From Oerskovia jenensis (GTDB lineage Bacteria; Actinomycetota; Actinomycetes; Actinomycetales; Cellulomonadaceae), in assembly GCF_016907235.1 (NCBI RefSeq), contig NZ_JAFBBO010000001.1, positions 1 to 64,000 of the forward strand: a DNA stretch of 64,000 nucleotides, given 5' to 3'. The position numbers and the translations under genes are program-made. Shown here piece after piece: positions 1-8,029 of this stretch. The notes under the pieces are model-generated. The model was not told the origin of the DNA. It did not search any database and saw only the letters and a program-made list of their open reading frames with translations. The stretch's first letter is position 1. The number at the start of each line of letters is the position of its first letter.

Positions 1-126
1 ACAGCGGCATCCGTCGCGGTCGACGTAGTCCAGTCGACAGTGGGGGCGCCGGTCGGTCGGCGAGTACAGGGTGACGTGGCCGGCGCCGATCCGGCTGCCG
101 GTGCTGCGGGTTCGGGTGCTGCTCAT
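1..126 (-). CDS. partial N-terminus, possibly a tyrosine integrase
   Basis: An ATG opens a reading frame with no stop before the window edge; 42 codons are visible. The protein begins MSSTRTRSTG and continues with a segment around HVTLYSPTDRRPHCRLDYVD. That loosely resembles the N-terminal strands of actinobacterial phage-type integrases, but no catalytic part is in view, so this is only a suggestion. A 9-bp direct repeat with 11-bp period lies about 260 bp upstream, as expected for arm-type integrase sites. The start overlaps the stop of a tiny upstream frame (ATGA), which may be chance. It could equally be an unrelated hypothetical gene. Confidence 0.35.
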   Translation of the reverse strand, partial: MSSTRTRSTGSRIGAGHVTLYSPTDRRPHCRLDYVDRDGCRC

Positions 127-382
127 CGCTGGTGCCCTGCGGCGATCTCCGCGAGTGCGGCTTCACGCGTCATCGGCGCGCGCGACGTGTGAGCGCTCCG
201 TCGGACGGCAGGCGCCGGGCGGGCCCGGCGTGCCGCGCTGATCGGCCTGGTGCGGGCCTCCACACGGGATCGCTCAGCTCGACCGGGGGCAGGGGAGTGG
301 TCCGGGGGTGCATGGCGGGGACGGTGCCGGTCCCGTGCCCTGGTGCAGTCGCCGACCGGGTGAGATGTGGCGTCGGCCGATC

Positions 383-402
383 GTGTGGCACAAGTGTGGC
401 AC
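383..402. repeat. 9-bp direct repeat, 11-bp period
   Basis: GTGTGGCAC occurs twice, separated by AA, so the copies repeat every 11 bp, close to one helical turn. This layout is typical of arm-type binding sites of tyrosine integrases. That role is inferred from the possible integrase fragment at the left edge. Confidence 0.45.
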
Positions 403-434
403 CCCGGTCGCCACGTCGGGCGGCCGGGGTGCCA
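397..434 (-). terminator. hairpin downstream of glnA
   Basis: TGGCACCCCGG and CCGGGGTGCCA form a perfect 11-bp stem with a 16-nt loop, about 47 nt beyond the glnA stop. There is no U-tract, as is common for actinobacterial hairpin terminators. The 5' arm overlaps the second copy of the direct repeat, so an attachment-site role cannot be excluded. Confidence 0.45.
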
Positions 435-480
435 TCACTGCAGGTCAGGAGCTCGCGACTACCACCACGAGCACCGACGA

Positions 481-1905
481 TCAGAGGTCGTAGTACAGCT
501 CGAACTCGTGCGGGTGCGGGCGCAGACGGATCGGGTCGACCTCGTGCTCGCGCTTGTACGCGACCCACGTCTCGATGAGGTCGGGGGTGAAGACGTCCCC
601 GACGGTCAGGAAGTCGTGGTCGGCCTCGAGGGCGTCGAGGGCTTCCTCGAGCGAGCCGGGCACCTGCTGGATCGCAGCGTGCTCCTCGGGGGGCAGCTCG
701 TACAGGTCCTTGTCGACCGGCTCGGGCGGCTCGATGCGGTTCTTGATGCCGTCGATGCCCGCGAGGAGCTGGGCGGCGAACGCCAGGTAGGGGTTGGCCG
801 TCGGGTCCGGGACGCGGAACTCGACGCGCTTCGCCTTGGGGTTGTTGCCCGTCACGGGGATGCGGATGCACGCGGAGCGGTTGCGGGCCGAGTAGACCAG
901 GTTGACGGGGGCCTCGTAGCCGGGCACGAGGCGACGGTAGGAGTTGACCGACGGGTTGGTGAACGCGAGCAGCGCGGGCGCGTGCTTGAGGAGGCCGCCG
1001 ATGTACCAGCGGGCGAGGTCGGACAGGCCGCCGTAGCCCTTCTCGTCGTAGAAGAGGGGCTCGCCGTCCTTCCAGAGCGACTGGTGCGAGTGCATGCCCG
1101 AGCCGTTGTCACCGAAGATGGGCTTCGGCATGAAGGTCGCGGACTTGCCGGCCTCCCAGGCGACGTTCTTGATGACGTACTTGAACTTCATCAGGTCGTC
1201 GGCCGCTGCGGTCAGCGTCGAGAAGCGGTAGTTGATCTCCTGCTGGCCGGCGGTGCCCACCTCGTGGTGCGCGCGCTCGACGTCGAGGCCGACCTGGTCG
1301 AGGACTGCGCACATCTCGTCGCGCAGGTCGGCCATCTGGTCGTTGGGGGAGACGGGGAAGTAGCCGCCCTTGTAGCGGGTCTTGTAGCCGAGGTTGCCGC
1401 CCTCCTCGGCGCGGCCGGTGTTCCAGGCCGCTTCCTTGGAGTCGAGGTGGTAGTACGACTCGTTCTGGCTCGTCTTGAACCGGACGTCGTCGAAGATGTA
1501 GAACTCGGCCTCGGGGGCGAAGAACGCGGTGTCGGCGATGCCGGTGCTGCGCAGGTACGCCTCTGCCTTGAAGGCGACGTTGCGCGGGTCGCGCGAGTAC
1601 GCCTCGTCGGTGAAGGGGTCCACGATCGAGAAGTTCACGATGAGCGTCTTGCGCTTGCGGAACGGGTCGATGTAGGCGGTCGTGACGTCAGGGATGAGCT
1701 TCATGTCCGACTCGTGGATCGCCTGGAAGCCGCGGATCGAGGACCCGTCGAACATCATGCCGTCCGTGAAGGCGGACTCGGCGAACTGCGAGATCGGGAT
1801 GTTGAAGTGCTGCATGACGCCCGGCAGGTCGCAGAACCGGACGTCGACGAACTCGACGTCCTCGTTCCGGGTGAAGGCGATTGCCTCCTCCGCGTTCTTG
1901 AACAT
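481..1905 (-). CDS. glnA: glutamine synthetase, type I (GSI-beta)
   Basis: This cytosolic dodecameric enzyme makes glutamine from glutamate, ammonia and ATP. The 474-residue length is full for the family. It has the beta-grasp N-terminus with FDGSSIRGF, the NGSGMH nucleotide and glutamate region, and the usual FELYYDL-type C-terminus. Tyr402, in KDLYELPP, sits where GlnE adenylylates GSI-beta enzymes, so post-translational control is likely. The ATG is preceded by AAGGAG at good spacing. A -10-like TAGGTT and a four-box GlnR operator lie upstream, so transcription should respond to nitrogen limitation. The gene stands alone, with a hairpin downstream. Confidence 0.97.
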   Translation of the reverse strand: MFKNAEEAIAFTRNEDVEFVDVRFCDLPGVMQHFNIPISQFAESAFTDGMMFDGSSIRGFQAIHESDMKLIPDVTTAYIDPFRKRKTLIVNFSIVDPFTDEAYSRDPRNVAFKAEAYLRSTGIADTAFFAPEAEFYIFDDVRFKTSQNESYYHLDSKEAAWNTGRAEEGGNLGYKTRYKGGYFPVSPNDQMADLRDEMCAVLDQVGLDVERAHHEVGTAGQQEINYRFSTLTAAADDLMKFKYVIKNVAWEAGKSATFMPKPIFGDNGSGMHSHQSLWKDGEPLFYDEKGYGGLSDLARWYIGGLLKHAPALLAFTNPSVNSYRRLVPGYEAPVNLVYSARNRSACIRIPVTGNNPKAKRVEFRVPDPTANPYLAFAAQLLAGIDGIKNRIEPPEPVDKDLYELPPEEHAAIQQVPGSLEEALDALEADHDFLTVGDVFTPDLIETWVAYKREHEVDPIRLRPHPHEFELYYDL

Positions 1906-1956
1906 CCGTAACTCCTTGGTAGTGGGTCCTCTGGCCGTACCTCCAGTGGCGCCTCG

Positions 1957-1962
1957 AACCTA
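1957..1962 (-). promoter_or_regulatory. glnA -10 candidate
   Basis: TAGGTT on the minus strand would start transcription about 45 nt before the glnA ATG, giving a short leader with an AAGGAG ribosome site. The GlnR boxes end 10 bp upstream and would cover the -35 zone. Confidence 0.5.
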
Positions 1963-1972
1963 GGCCCCAGGG

Positions 1973-2010
1973 GTTTCCCCACCGTGTACCGAGTGTTTCG
2001 GCCGTGTTAC
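1973..2010 (-). promoter_or_regulatory. GlnR-type operator with four boxes
   Basis: Read on the minus strand, the boxes are GTAAC, GAAAC, TACAC and GAAAC, each separated by exactly 6 nt. The established actinobacterial GlnR consensus is GTnAC-n6-GAAAC, often duplicated with 6-nt spacing. The first pair matches perfectly and the second has a weak a-site. GlnR controls glnA in streptomycetes; here the site is placed for activation from the -35 side or for promoter occlusion. Confidence 0.75.
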
Positions 2011-2130
2011 GCGGCGGCGTGCCGTGTGACGTCGCCGCGTCGGGGCCCGCGTGGACCGTGGACGTGGCCGGGTGGGGCTCCCTGTACGGGGACGAACCGG
2101 GCGGGCGCCGGAACCCCTCGCGGCGGCACG

Positions 2131-2136
2131 TAGGCT
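2131..2136 (+). promoter_or_regulatory. -10 of a leaderless promoter (RDD gene)
   Basis: TAGGCT lies 6 nt before the GTG start of the RDD gene, and there is no ribosome binding site. Transcription would begin at or next to the start codon. Confidence 0.5.
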
Positions 2137-2142
2137 GGTGCC

Positions 2143-2583
2143 GTGGTGTCGCGTGAAGATGTGGGTTCCTGGCTCGAGGGTACGCCGACCGGTGGGCAGA
2201 GCGGTCGAGGCGGTCGCCTCGGCCTGCCGTCCGACGGTCCCGGTTCGTTGGCGACGGTCGGCCGTCGCGCGGTCGCGCTCGTCGTCGACTGGGTGCTGTG
2301 CCTGCTCATCAGCTACCTGGTCTTCGACGCGAACTCGATGGCGACCCTGGGCGTGTTCGCGGTCGAGAACCTGCTCCTGGTGAGCACGCTCGGCTACACG
2401 GTCGGCCACCGTGTCCTGGGTCTGCAGGTGCGGGTCCTGGGCGGCGAGGGTCGCATGGTCGGCCTCTGGCGTGGATTCGTGCGCACGTTCCTGCTGTGCC
2501 TGGTCGTCCCGGCCGTGGTGTGGGACGGCGACGGTCGCGGTATGCACGACAAGGCCGCGGGCACGGTCATCGTCCGCGCCTGA
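2143..2583 (+). CDS. RDD family membrane protein
   Basis: A 146-residue membrane protein with an RDD-like core. An Arg and an Asp are embedded in the first hydrophobic helix region (GRRAVALVVDWVLCLLI), and a second hydrophobic pair follows around residues 65-80 and 110-125. The motif GHRVLGLQV followed by MHDKAAGTVIV is typical of the family. RDD proteins are poorly characterised; some act in ion transport. The GTG start has a TAGGCT hexamer 6 nt upstream, suggesting a leaderless mRNA. The gene converges on a methyltransferase gene. Function here is unknown beyond family membership. Confidence 0.85.
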   Translation: MVSREDVGSWLEGTPTGGQSGRGGRLGLPSDGPGSLATVGRRAVALVVDWVLCLLISYLVFDANSMATLGVFAVENLLLVSTLGYTVGHRVLGLQVRVLGGEGRMVGLWRGFVRTFLLCLVVPAVVWDGDGRGMHDKAAGTVIVRA

Positions 2584-2636
2584 GGCGCTCGCGCCGCGCA
2601 TGCCGGGAACGGTGCCCGACGGCGCCGCTCGCCTCA
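2581..2636. terminator. hairpin spanning two convergent stop codons
   Basis: TGAGGCG and CGCCTCA pair so that the TGA of the RDD gene and the stop of the opposing methyltransferase gene form the base of one stem. A short inner CGCC/GGCG pairing can extend it. This compact structure probably terminates both transcripts. Confidence 0.4.
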
Positions 2637-3275
2637 GCGACCGGGCCCGCCCGAGCCCCCGCGAGCCTGGGGCGCGCGCCACACGAGCGTGTACCGCCAG
2701 TAGAGCCGGCGGCGCAGCCGTGCACCGGGCAGGATCTCCCGTGCTGCCGCACGCACCTCGGCGTGGCTCGTGGTGACCTCCGCGATCGGTGCGCCGTGCT
2801 CCCACTCGCCGCGGCGCCGTCGGGCGATCCTCGCGGCGGGGACGGCAGCCGCGCTGACCGCCCGGTCCCAGGCGGTGCGCGGCCGGGTGAGCCCCACGAC
2901 GGCGAGCGTCCCGCCCGGGGCGACCAGGTCGCGCAGGCGCCGAAGTCCCGCGTCGAGCGGGAGGTGGTGCAGCGTCGCGACGCTCGTGACGAGGTCGAAA
3001 GGCCGGGTGAGCTCGGGCAGCGGGGACAGGACGTCGCCCGCGACGTAGTCGAGCCCGGTCTGCTCGGGGGAGCCCCCGGCGGCGCGGCGCGCACGGTCCA
3101 CCTGCTCGGCGTCGACGTCGAGCCCCAGGACCGAGCCCGCCCCGGCCGCGCGGAGGCGCCGCGTCAGCAGTCCCTCGCCACAGCCCACGTCGAGCACGGT
3201 GCGCGTCCCCGGGCCAACGAGCCTCGCGAGGACGGGGAGGTAGTGGGTGTTGTGGTTCCAGTACGGGTCGTGCAC
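2634..3275 (-). CDS. class I SAM-dependent methyltransferase
   Basis: A 213-residue Rossmann-type methyltransferase. Motif I is VLDVGCGEGLL, followed by an acidic loop at LGLDVDAEQVDRA, then AGDVLSPLP and a FDLVTSVATLHHLPL motif IV/post-IV region. The substrate cannot be read from sequence; the small size and motif style resemble small-molecule methyltransferases. The GTG start is preceded by AAGGAG 4 nt away. It follows the DUF4191 gene on the same strand but is separated from it by a hairpin, so it may be transcribed separately. Confidence 0.85.
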   Translation of the reverse strand: MHDPYWNHNTHYLPVLARLVGPGTRTVLDVGCGEGLLTRRLRAAGAGSVLGLDVDAEQVDRARRAAGGSPEQTGLDYVAGDVLSPLPELTRPFDLVTSVATLHHLPLDAGLRRLRDLVAPGGTLAVVGLTRPRTAWDRAVSAAAVPAARIARRRRGEWEHGAPIAEVTTSHAEVRAAAREILPGARLRRRLYWRYTLVWRAPQARGGSGGPGR

Positions 3276-3328
3276 GGGGCTCCTTGCGGCGTCGGCGCGG
3301 CGCCGTCGGCGCGGGACGGAGATGCACG

Positions 3329-3365
3329 ACGGCCCGCCTGCCACCAGGAGGTGACGGACGGGCCG
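3329..3365 (-). terminator. hairpin after the DUF4191 gene
   Basis: CGGCCCG and CGGGCCG pair around an inner CCACC/GGTG match, about 20 nt past the DUF4191 stop. It may weaken read-through into the methyltransferase gene. Confidence 0.4.
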
Positions 3366-3385
3366 GGTGCCAGGCGGTGCGGGGC

Positions 3386-4117
3386 TCAGCGCCCGCGCAT
3401 GCCCTTGCGGTCGGGGCGGGCGCGCGTGGGGTCGATGCCCTTGGGGATGGGCAGCTTGGCGCCGCCGAGCGCCTTGAGGCGCTTGAGGACCTCCGCGGTC
3501 TCCGGCTTCGTGAGCGTCGGGCGCAGCTTCTGCACGGTGCGCGCGAGCTTCTTGAGCGGGACCTGCCCCTCGCCGTTGCCGCACTGGATCGTGGTGACCG
3601 GGACGTTGGGCAGGACGCGCGTGATGCGGCGCTTCTCGCCGTCGAGCAGCTTGGTCACGCGGTGCGTGGGGCCCTCGCCCACGAGCACGACGCCGGGGCG
3701 CCCGACGCCGCGGAACACCAAGTCCTGCTGCGGGGTCAGGGCGACGGGCTCGTCGTCGAACGTCCAGCCGCGGCGGATCGTGCCGAGCGCGGCGCGGGCC
3801 GCACCGGGCTGGCCGTCGATACGGCTGTAGGCCGCGGTCTCGGCGCGACGCGTCAGGACGAACAGCGAGCCGAGGAACGCGAACGGCAGACCCACGATGA
3901 GGGTGTAGACCCAGGGGCCCCACGCCAGACCGATACCGATCGCGACCGCGAGGATGCCGACGAACACGCCGAGCATGATCCACGTGACCGCCGGGTCCTC
4001 GGCGCGCGTCATCTTGTACGCGTCCCAGACCTGGTGGTACCAGCGCTGCTTCTTCTGCTTCTTCGGCTTGGTGCCGTCGACCCCGGTCGAGGGGTCGGTG
4101 CTCTTGTTGCGGGCCAT
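3386..4117 (-). CDS. DUF4191 membrane protein
   Basis: A 243-residue protein with a lysine-rich N-terminus (KPKKQKKQRW). Two adjacent transmembrane segments at roughly residues 45-65 and 70-88 form a hairpin, and a long cytoplasmic C-terminal domain is rich in basic residues. It matches the actinobacterial DUF4191 family, which usually sits next to lipA, as it does here. No catalytic motif is visible. TAGACT lies 8 nt before the ATG, so the mRNA may be leaderless. The function is not established. Confidence 0.85.
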   Translation of the reverse strand: MARNKSTDPSTGVDGTKPKKQKKQRWYHQVWDAYKMTRAEDPAVTWIMLGVFVGILAVAIGIGLAWGPWVYTLIVGLPFAFLGSLFVLTRRAETAAYSRIDGQPGAARAALGTIRRGWTFDDEPVALTPQQDLVFRGVGRPGVVLVGEGPTHRVTKLLDGEKRRITRVLPNVPVTTIQCGNGEGQVPLKKLARTVQKLRPTLTKPETAEVLKRLKALGGAKLPIPKGIDPTRARPDRKGMRGR

Positions 4118-4125
4118 GGTGCCTC

Positions 4126-4131
4126 AGTCTA
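4126..4131 (-). promoter_or_regulatory. -10 of a leaderless promoter (DUF4191)
   Basis: TAGACT on the minus strand ends 8 nt before the ATG, and no ribosome binding site lies between. The gene can therefore be expressed independently of lipA upstream. Confidence 0.45.
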
Positions 4132-4260
4132 GTGGTGGCGGAGAGTGCTCCGGTGAAGGGGCGGGGACGGCGGCGGGCCGGGCCCCGCCCCCGATTCTCT
4201 CGCACGTCGGCGGGGGAACGGGAGCGGGGCCCGGCTCGGGCCGATCAGGACCCCGGGAGG

Positions 4261-5262
4261 TCAGCGGGCCAGCAGGCTCGCGGCCTCCTGGCGGGCCGTC
4301 GTGGGCTCGGTCAGGTGCGCGAGCGCGGCCGGGATCTCCATGCCGCGACGCTTCATGGCCTGGCCCCACAGGCGGCCCGCGCGGTACGAGGAACGGACCA
4401 GCGGGCCGGACATGACGCCGAGGAACCCGATGCGCTCGGCCTCGTCCGAGAGCTCGACGAACTCCTCGGGCTTGACCCAGCGCGAGACCGGGTGGTGGCG
4501 CAGTGACGGGCGTAGGTACTGCGTGATGGTGATGAGGTCGCAGCCCGCGTCGTGGAGGTCCTGGAGCGCCTCCTTCGCCTCCTCGATCGTCTCGCCCATG
4601 CCGAGGATGATGTTCGACTTGGTGACCAGACCGGCCTCACGGGCCCGCGTGATGACGGACAGCGAGCGCTCGTAGCGGAAGCCCGGCCGGATCTGCTTGA
4701 AGATGCGCGGCACGGTCTCGACGTTGTGCGCGAGCACCTCGGGACGCGACTCGTTGACCGCGTCGAGCAGCTCGGGGATCGCGTTGAAGTCCGGGATGAG
4801 CAGCTCGACGCCCGTGCCCGGGTTGAGCGCGTGGATCTGGCGCACGGTCTCGGCGTAGAGCCACGCGCCGCCGTCGGCCAGGTCGTCGCGCGCGACGCCC
4901 GTGATGGTCGAGTAGCGCAGACCCATGGCCTGGACCGACTCGGCGACGCGGCGCGGCTCGTCCGCGTCGAAGTCGGCCGGCTTGCCCGTGTCGATCTGGC
5001 AGAAGTCGCAGCGCCGCGTGCACTGGTCGCCGCCGATGAGGAACGTGGCCTCCCGGTCCTCCCAGCACTCGAAGATGTTGGGACAGCCCGCCTCCTCGCA
5101 CACCGTGTGCAGGCCCTCCTTGCGCACGAGGCCCTTGAGCTCGGTGTACTCGGGTCCCATGGTCGCTCGAGTCTTGATCCACTCGGGCTTCTTCTCGATG
5201 GGTGTCGCAGAGTTGCGGGCCTCGACCCGCAGCATGCGCCGCCCTTCAGGTGCGATCGTCAC
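4261..5262 (-). CDS. lipA: lipoyl synthase
   Basis: A radical-SAM enzyme that inserts two sulfurs into the octanoyl chain on lipoyl domains, completing lipoate in situ. The 333-residue protein has both [4Fe-4S] signatures: the LipA-specific auxiliary triad C55, C60 and C66 (CxxxxCxxxxxC) and the radical-SAM triad C81, C85 and C88 (CxxxCxxC). It starts at GTG with GGGAG upstream. lipB, which makes the octanoylated substrate, lies a little upstream on the same strand with an MFS gene between. The E2 client SucB is encoded about 10 kb away. Length and motifs are normal. Confidence 0.97.
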   Translation of the reverse strand: MTIAPEGRRMLRVEARNSATPIEKKPEWIKTRATMGPEYTELKGLVRKEGLHTVCEEAGCPNIFECWEDREATFLIGGDQCTRRCDFCQIDTGKPADFDADEPRRVAESVQAMGLRYSTITGVARDDLADGGAWLYAETVRQIHALNPGTGVELLIPDFNAIPELLDAVNESRPEVLAHNVETVPRIFKQIRPGFRYERSLSVITRAREAGLVTKSNIILGMGETIEEAKEALQDLHDAGCDLITITQYLRPSLRHHPVSRWVKPEEFVELSDEAERIGFLGVMSGPLVRSSYRAGRLWGQAMKRRGMEIPAALAHLTEPTTARQEAASLLAR

Positions 5263-5326
5263 GCGGTGTCTCCCAGTCCGTGGTGGGCGGTGGCCCCCTG
5301 GAGTCGTGCCCGGTATCGGGTGAAAG

Positions 5327-6685
5327 TCAGACTACGCCAGGAGCCTCCGGGAGGGCGGTGGTGTCCACGCGGGCGGGACGTGACCTGAGCGACAGGCCCG
5401 TGACGACGAGCAGCACGGCCGCGACGGCCGGCAGTGCGAACGCGGCCGCGGTCCCGACGCCCTCGGCGATCTGGCCGCCCACGCTCGCGCCGAGCGCGAC
5501 GCCCACGACGTTCGCGCTCGCGAGCATGGTCATCGCGGCCCCGCTGCGGCTGCTCGGGCTGAGGTCGCCGCCGACCGTGAAGATCGTGACCATGACGGGC
5601 CCCACGAACAGACCCAGGAGCGCGAGCGCACCGATGAGGGTCCCGAGCGACCCGCTGCCGCCCGCGACGAGCAGGAGGACCGCGGTCACCGTCAGACCCG
5701 TGGCGAACGAGACCCAGCGCGAGCGTGCACTGAAGCGGGCGGGCAGAGCGACCACGGCGAGCGCCGTGATGGCCGACCCGAAGCCCAGGACGGCGTAGAT
5801 CAGGCCGGCCTGCTCCTCGGCGCCCGCATCGCGCATGAACGACGTGACGGCCGTCTGGGTGCTGCCGAACAGCATGCCCATCGCGAGCATCCCGAGGACC
5901 GGGACCAGGACACGCCGGAACAGGCCGACGAACGAGCCATGAGGCTCTGCGCCCGAGGCGAGCTGCTCGGCGTGCGAGGGGCGAGGGGCGCCGGGGGTCG
6001 CGGTCGGGTGCAGCGCGAAGGCCAGGCCGAAGATCGCGCACACCGCGGCGGCGAACAGCATCGCGGCCTGTGGGGACCACACGCTCGCGAGGATGCCGAC
6101 GAGGGCCGGGCCGAGCACGAAGCCGATCTCGTCGGCCGTGCTCTCGTAGCCCATCGCGGCGAGCAGCGTGCGAGGGCGGTGCTGGGTCATGGCGATCCAG
6201 CGCACGCGCGCGAGCGGCCCCACCTGGGGGGCGAACGCGCCCACGAGCGCCGCGGCGCCGAGGATCACGCCCGACGGAGCGCCGGTGCTCGCAGCCTGGA
6301 CGAGCGCGACGACGGCCAGGACGTTCAGCGGCACGACGACGAGGAGCACCGTGCGCTGCCCGACCCGGTCCGCGAGGGATCCCTGGGTCGGGCCGCCGAG
6401 CGCGGTGCCGACCGCGGCGGCCGCGCTCGCGAGCCCGCCGAGAGCGAGCGAGCCCGTGGTCGTCGTGACCAGGAGCAGGGTGCCGATCGTGATCATCGAG
6501 AACGGCAGGCGCGCGAGGAACGCGATGGGCAGGAACGCCTTGCCGGCCAGGCGGGGGAGCTCGCCGTACGTGGCGAGCGTGCCGCGGCGGGGCTCCGAGG
6601 GCTCGGGAGCCTGTGCGGGGGCGCCGGGCGCGCCGCCGGTGACGTCGGGGCGCGCGGGCGCGAGGGGACTGGGAGTGCGGGTCAT
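5327..6685 (-). CDS. MFS transporter
   Basis: A 452-residue major facilitator with about 12 hydrophobic helices, a cytoplasmic Pro/Ala-rich N-terminus, and a loop motif between helices 2 and 3 close to [11 protein letters not shown], as in drug/metabolite exporters. The central loop carries [16 protein letters not shown]. The substrate is unknown. It lies between lipB and lipA on the same strand, which could mean a role in export or simply insertion into the lipoate block. AAGGA precedes the ATG at 6-nt spacing, and a TAGAAT hexamer about 80 bp upstream may give it its own promoter. Confidence 0.88.
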   Translation of the reverse strand: MTRTPSPLAPARPDVTGGAPGAPAQAPEPSEPRRGTLATYGELPRLAGKAFLPIAFLARLPFSMITIGTLLLVTTTTGSLALGGLASAAAAVGTALGGPTQGSLADRVGQRTVLLVVVPLNVLAVVALVQAASTGAPSGVILGAAALVGAFAPQVGPLARVRWIAMTQHRPRTLLAAMGYESTADEIGFVLGPALVGILASVWSPQAAMLFAAAVCAIFGLAFALHPTATPGAPRPSHAEQLASGAEPHGSFVGLFRRVLVPVLGMLAMGMLFGSTQTAVTSFMRDAGAEEQAGLIYAVLGFGSAITALAVVALPARFSARSRWVSFATGLTVTAVLLLVAGGSGSLGTLIGALALLGLFVGPVMVTIFTVGGDLSPSSRSGAAMTMLASANVVGVALGASVGGQIAEGVGTAAAFALPAVAAVLLVVTGLSLRSRPARVDTTALPEAPGVV

Positions 6686-6767
6686 GAGGGTCCTTCAGGG
6701 GTCAACCGTTCCGCGCACCGACCCACCCGTACTCCGGTTGCGCACTGTTTCCCTTGAGGTGAGGCCC

Positions 6768-6773
6768 ATTCTA
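6768..6773 (-). promoter_or_regulatory. -10 candidate for the MFS gene
   Basis: TAGAAT on the minus strand lies in the lipB-MFS gap and would produce a leader of about 75 nt ending in an AAGGA ribosome site. No good -35 is visible. Confidence 0.35.
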
Positions 6774-6819
6774 GCGGTGACGGCCCCCGAAGGGGAGAGG
6801 GCGACGCGCCTGGTGTGCG

Positions 6820-7521
6820 CTAGCCGGCCGAGCCGGCAGCGGGGACGGGCGTGGGGGGCGTGTCGGTCGCGGCGGTCGCCTCGGCGGCCGCGAGGAGCGG
6901 TCCCAGGTGCTCGTGCAGCGCGGCGACCAGGAGCGGCGTGGCCTCGTCGATCGTGACCCGTCGGCCGGTCTCGAGCGTCAGGGACGTGACGTCGGCGTCG
7001 GAGATGCCGCACGGCACGATCCGGGAGAACTCCCCGAGATCGGGGCAGCAGTTGAGCGCGAGCCCGTGCATGGTCACGCCGCGTGCGACGCGCACGCCGA
7101 TCGCGCAGACCTTGCGCTCGCGCCGGGTCGGGGTCGCGGCGAGCCACACGCCGCTGCGCCCCTCGACGCGGTGGGTCGCCAGGCCCAGCGCGGTGCAGAC
7201 GTCCATGACCGCGGACTCGAGCGCGCGCACGTAGGCCACGACGTCGACGGGCTCGGCGAGCCGGACGATCGGGTAGGCCACGAGCTGTCCCGGCCCGTGC
7301 CAGGTGATCTTCCCGCCGCGGTCGACGTCGACGACGGGCGTGCCGTCGTCGGGCCGGTCGGCGAGGTTGGTGCGCCTGCCCGCGGTGTAGACGCTGGGGT
7401 GCTCCACGAGGATCACGGTGTCCGGCGCGATCCCGTCCACGACGTCCTGGTGGACCTGGCGCTGGAGGTCCCAGGCGTCCTGGTAGTCGGTCAGACCGGG
7501 GCCCTCGGTGCGCAGGTGCAT
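6820..7521 (-). CDS. lipB: octanoyltransferase
   Basis: Transfers the octanoyl group from acyl carrier protein to lipoyl-domain lysines, the first step of de novo lipoate assembly. The 233-residue protein has the cofactor-transferase fold signatures [24 protein letters not shown], the lysine motif KVCAIGV and the cysteine motif VPCGISD; Lys and Cys form the catalytic pair in the family. The last 20 residues are an alanine/threonine-rich extension. The ATG has a TAGCCT hexamer 6 nt upstream that overlaps the marR stop codon, so the transcript is probably leaderless. Confidence 0.96.
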   Translation of the reverse strand: MHLRTEGPGLTDYQDAWDLQRQVHQDVVDGIAPDTVILVEHPSVYTAGRRTNLADRPDDGTPVVDVDRGGKITWHGPGQLVAYPIVRLAEPVDVVAYVRALESAVMDVCTALGLATHRVEGRSGVWLAATPTRRERKVCAIGVRVARGVTMHGLALNCCPDLGEFSRIVPCGISDADVTSLTLETGRRVTIDEATPLLVAALHEHLGPLLAAAEATAATDTPPTPVPAAGSAG

Positions 7522-7527
7522 GCGGTC

Positions 7528-7533
7528 AGGCTA
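7528..7533 (-). promoter_or_regulatory. -10 of a leaderless promoter (lipB), inside the marR stop
   Basis: TAGCCT begins with the TAG stop codon of marR and ends 6 nt before the lipB ATG, so one triplet serves as both stop codon and promoter core. Confidence 0.5.
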
Positions 7534-7983
7534 GCCCTCACCCGGTCGGGGGTGGGCCTCGACCATGGTGATGAGGATCTCACGCAGGGTCGCGATCTGT
7601 TCGTCGGTCAGGCCCCGGGTGCTCAGCTCCTCGGCGGGACGCGGGCTCGCGGCGGCGAACGCGGCGGTGCGGCCGCTCGGGGTGATCGCGACGGCTCGCC
7701 GACGCCGGTCGTTCACGTCGTCCTCGCGGGTGACGTACCCCGAGCGTTCGAGGCGGGCCAGTATGCGGCTCATGGTCTGCTCGGTGATGTGCGACTCGGC
7801 GGCGAGCTGGCGCTGGGTGCGGGGGCCCGCGAGGAGGTGCAGCAGGACAGGCATCGAGGCGTGGTTGAGGTCCCAGCCGTCGAGGTGGTGGTTCCACTCA
7901 CGCTCGATCCGGCGGGTCACCGCCGACAGGAGCCGACCCGTCGGCCAGTCCTTCGGTTCCCTGCTCACCGGGTTTGCGTCCAC
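7531..7983 (-). CDS. MarR family repressor
   Basis: A 150-residue winged-helix regulator. The recognition region reads LAAESHITEQTMSRILARLE, followed by a wing with REDDVNDRRRRAV; the DxRxxxV pattern is the classical MarR wing. It starts at GTG with GGAGG about 11 nt upstream. It is divergent from an MMPL exporter, with only 36 bp between start codons and a perfect 18-bp palindrome at the far edge. This is the usual arrangement of a MarR repressor controlling an efflux pump and itself. The ligand is unknown. Confidence 0.9.
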   Translation of the reverse strand: MDANPVSREPKDWPTGRLLSAVTRRIEREWNHHLDGWDLNHASMPVLLHLLAGPRTQRQLAAESHITEQTMSRILARLERSGYVTREDDVNDRRRRAVAITPSGRTAAFAAASPRPAEELSTRGLTDEQIATLREILITMVEAHPRPGEG

Positions 7984-8012
7984 TTGCTTCTGAGACCTCC
8001 GTCGTCAATAGT
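7984..8012 (+). promoter_or_regulatory. MMPL promoter, likely leaderless
   Basis: A TTGCTT -35 and an AATAGT -10 are separated by exactly 17 bp. The expected start point, 7-8 nt downstream, coincides with the A of the MMPL ATG. The first base of the palindromic operator overlaps the last base of the -10. Confidence 0.55.
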
Positions 8013-8029
8013 ACTCAGCATGCTGAGTA
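8012..8029. promoter_or_regulatory. perfect 18-bp palindrome, likely MarR operator
   Basis: TACTCAGCATGCTGAGTA is fully self-complementary, and its centre contains the ATG of the MMPL gene. MarR dimers typically bind 16-20 bp palindromes over promoters. Occupancy here would cover the transcription start and start codon of the exporter, and lie directly upstream of the marR promoter region. Confidence 0.7.

Larger units (their letters stand above)
127..480. other. intergenic gap downstream of glnA
   Basis: No convincing gene is seen on either strand. The gap contains a 9-bp direct repeat and an 11-bp inverted repeat, both listed separately. Frames that cross it have no ribosome binding site and an arginine/proline-rich composition typical of out-of-frame high-GC DNA. 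No tRNA-like cloverleaf was recognised. Confidence 0.5.

Noticed and set aside
367-1911. Long plus-strand frame opposite glnA
   Set aside because: It is the antisense shadow of glnA: high-GC coding DNA often leaves a second long frame open. The glnA protein is a full, conserved match.
6907-8019. Upstream in-frame extension of the MMPL gene
   Set aside because: It would run through lipB and marR on the other strand. The ATG at 8020 has a promoter at the right place.
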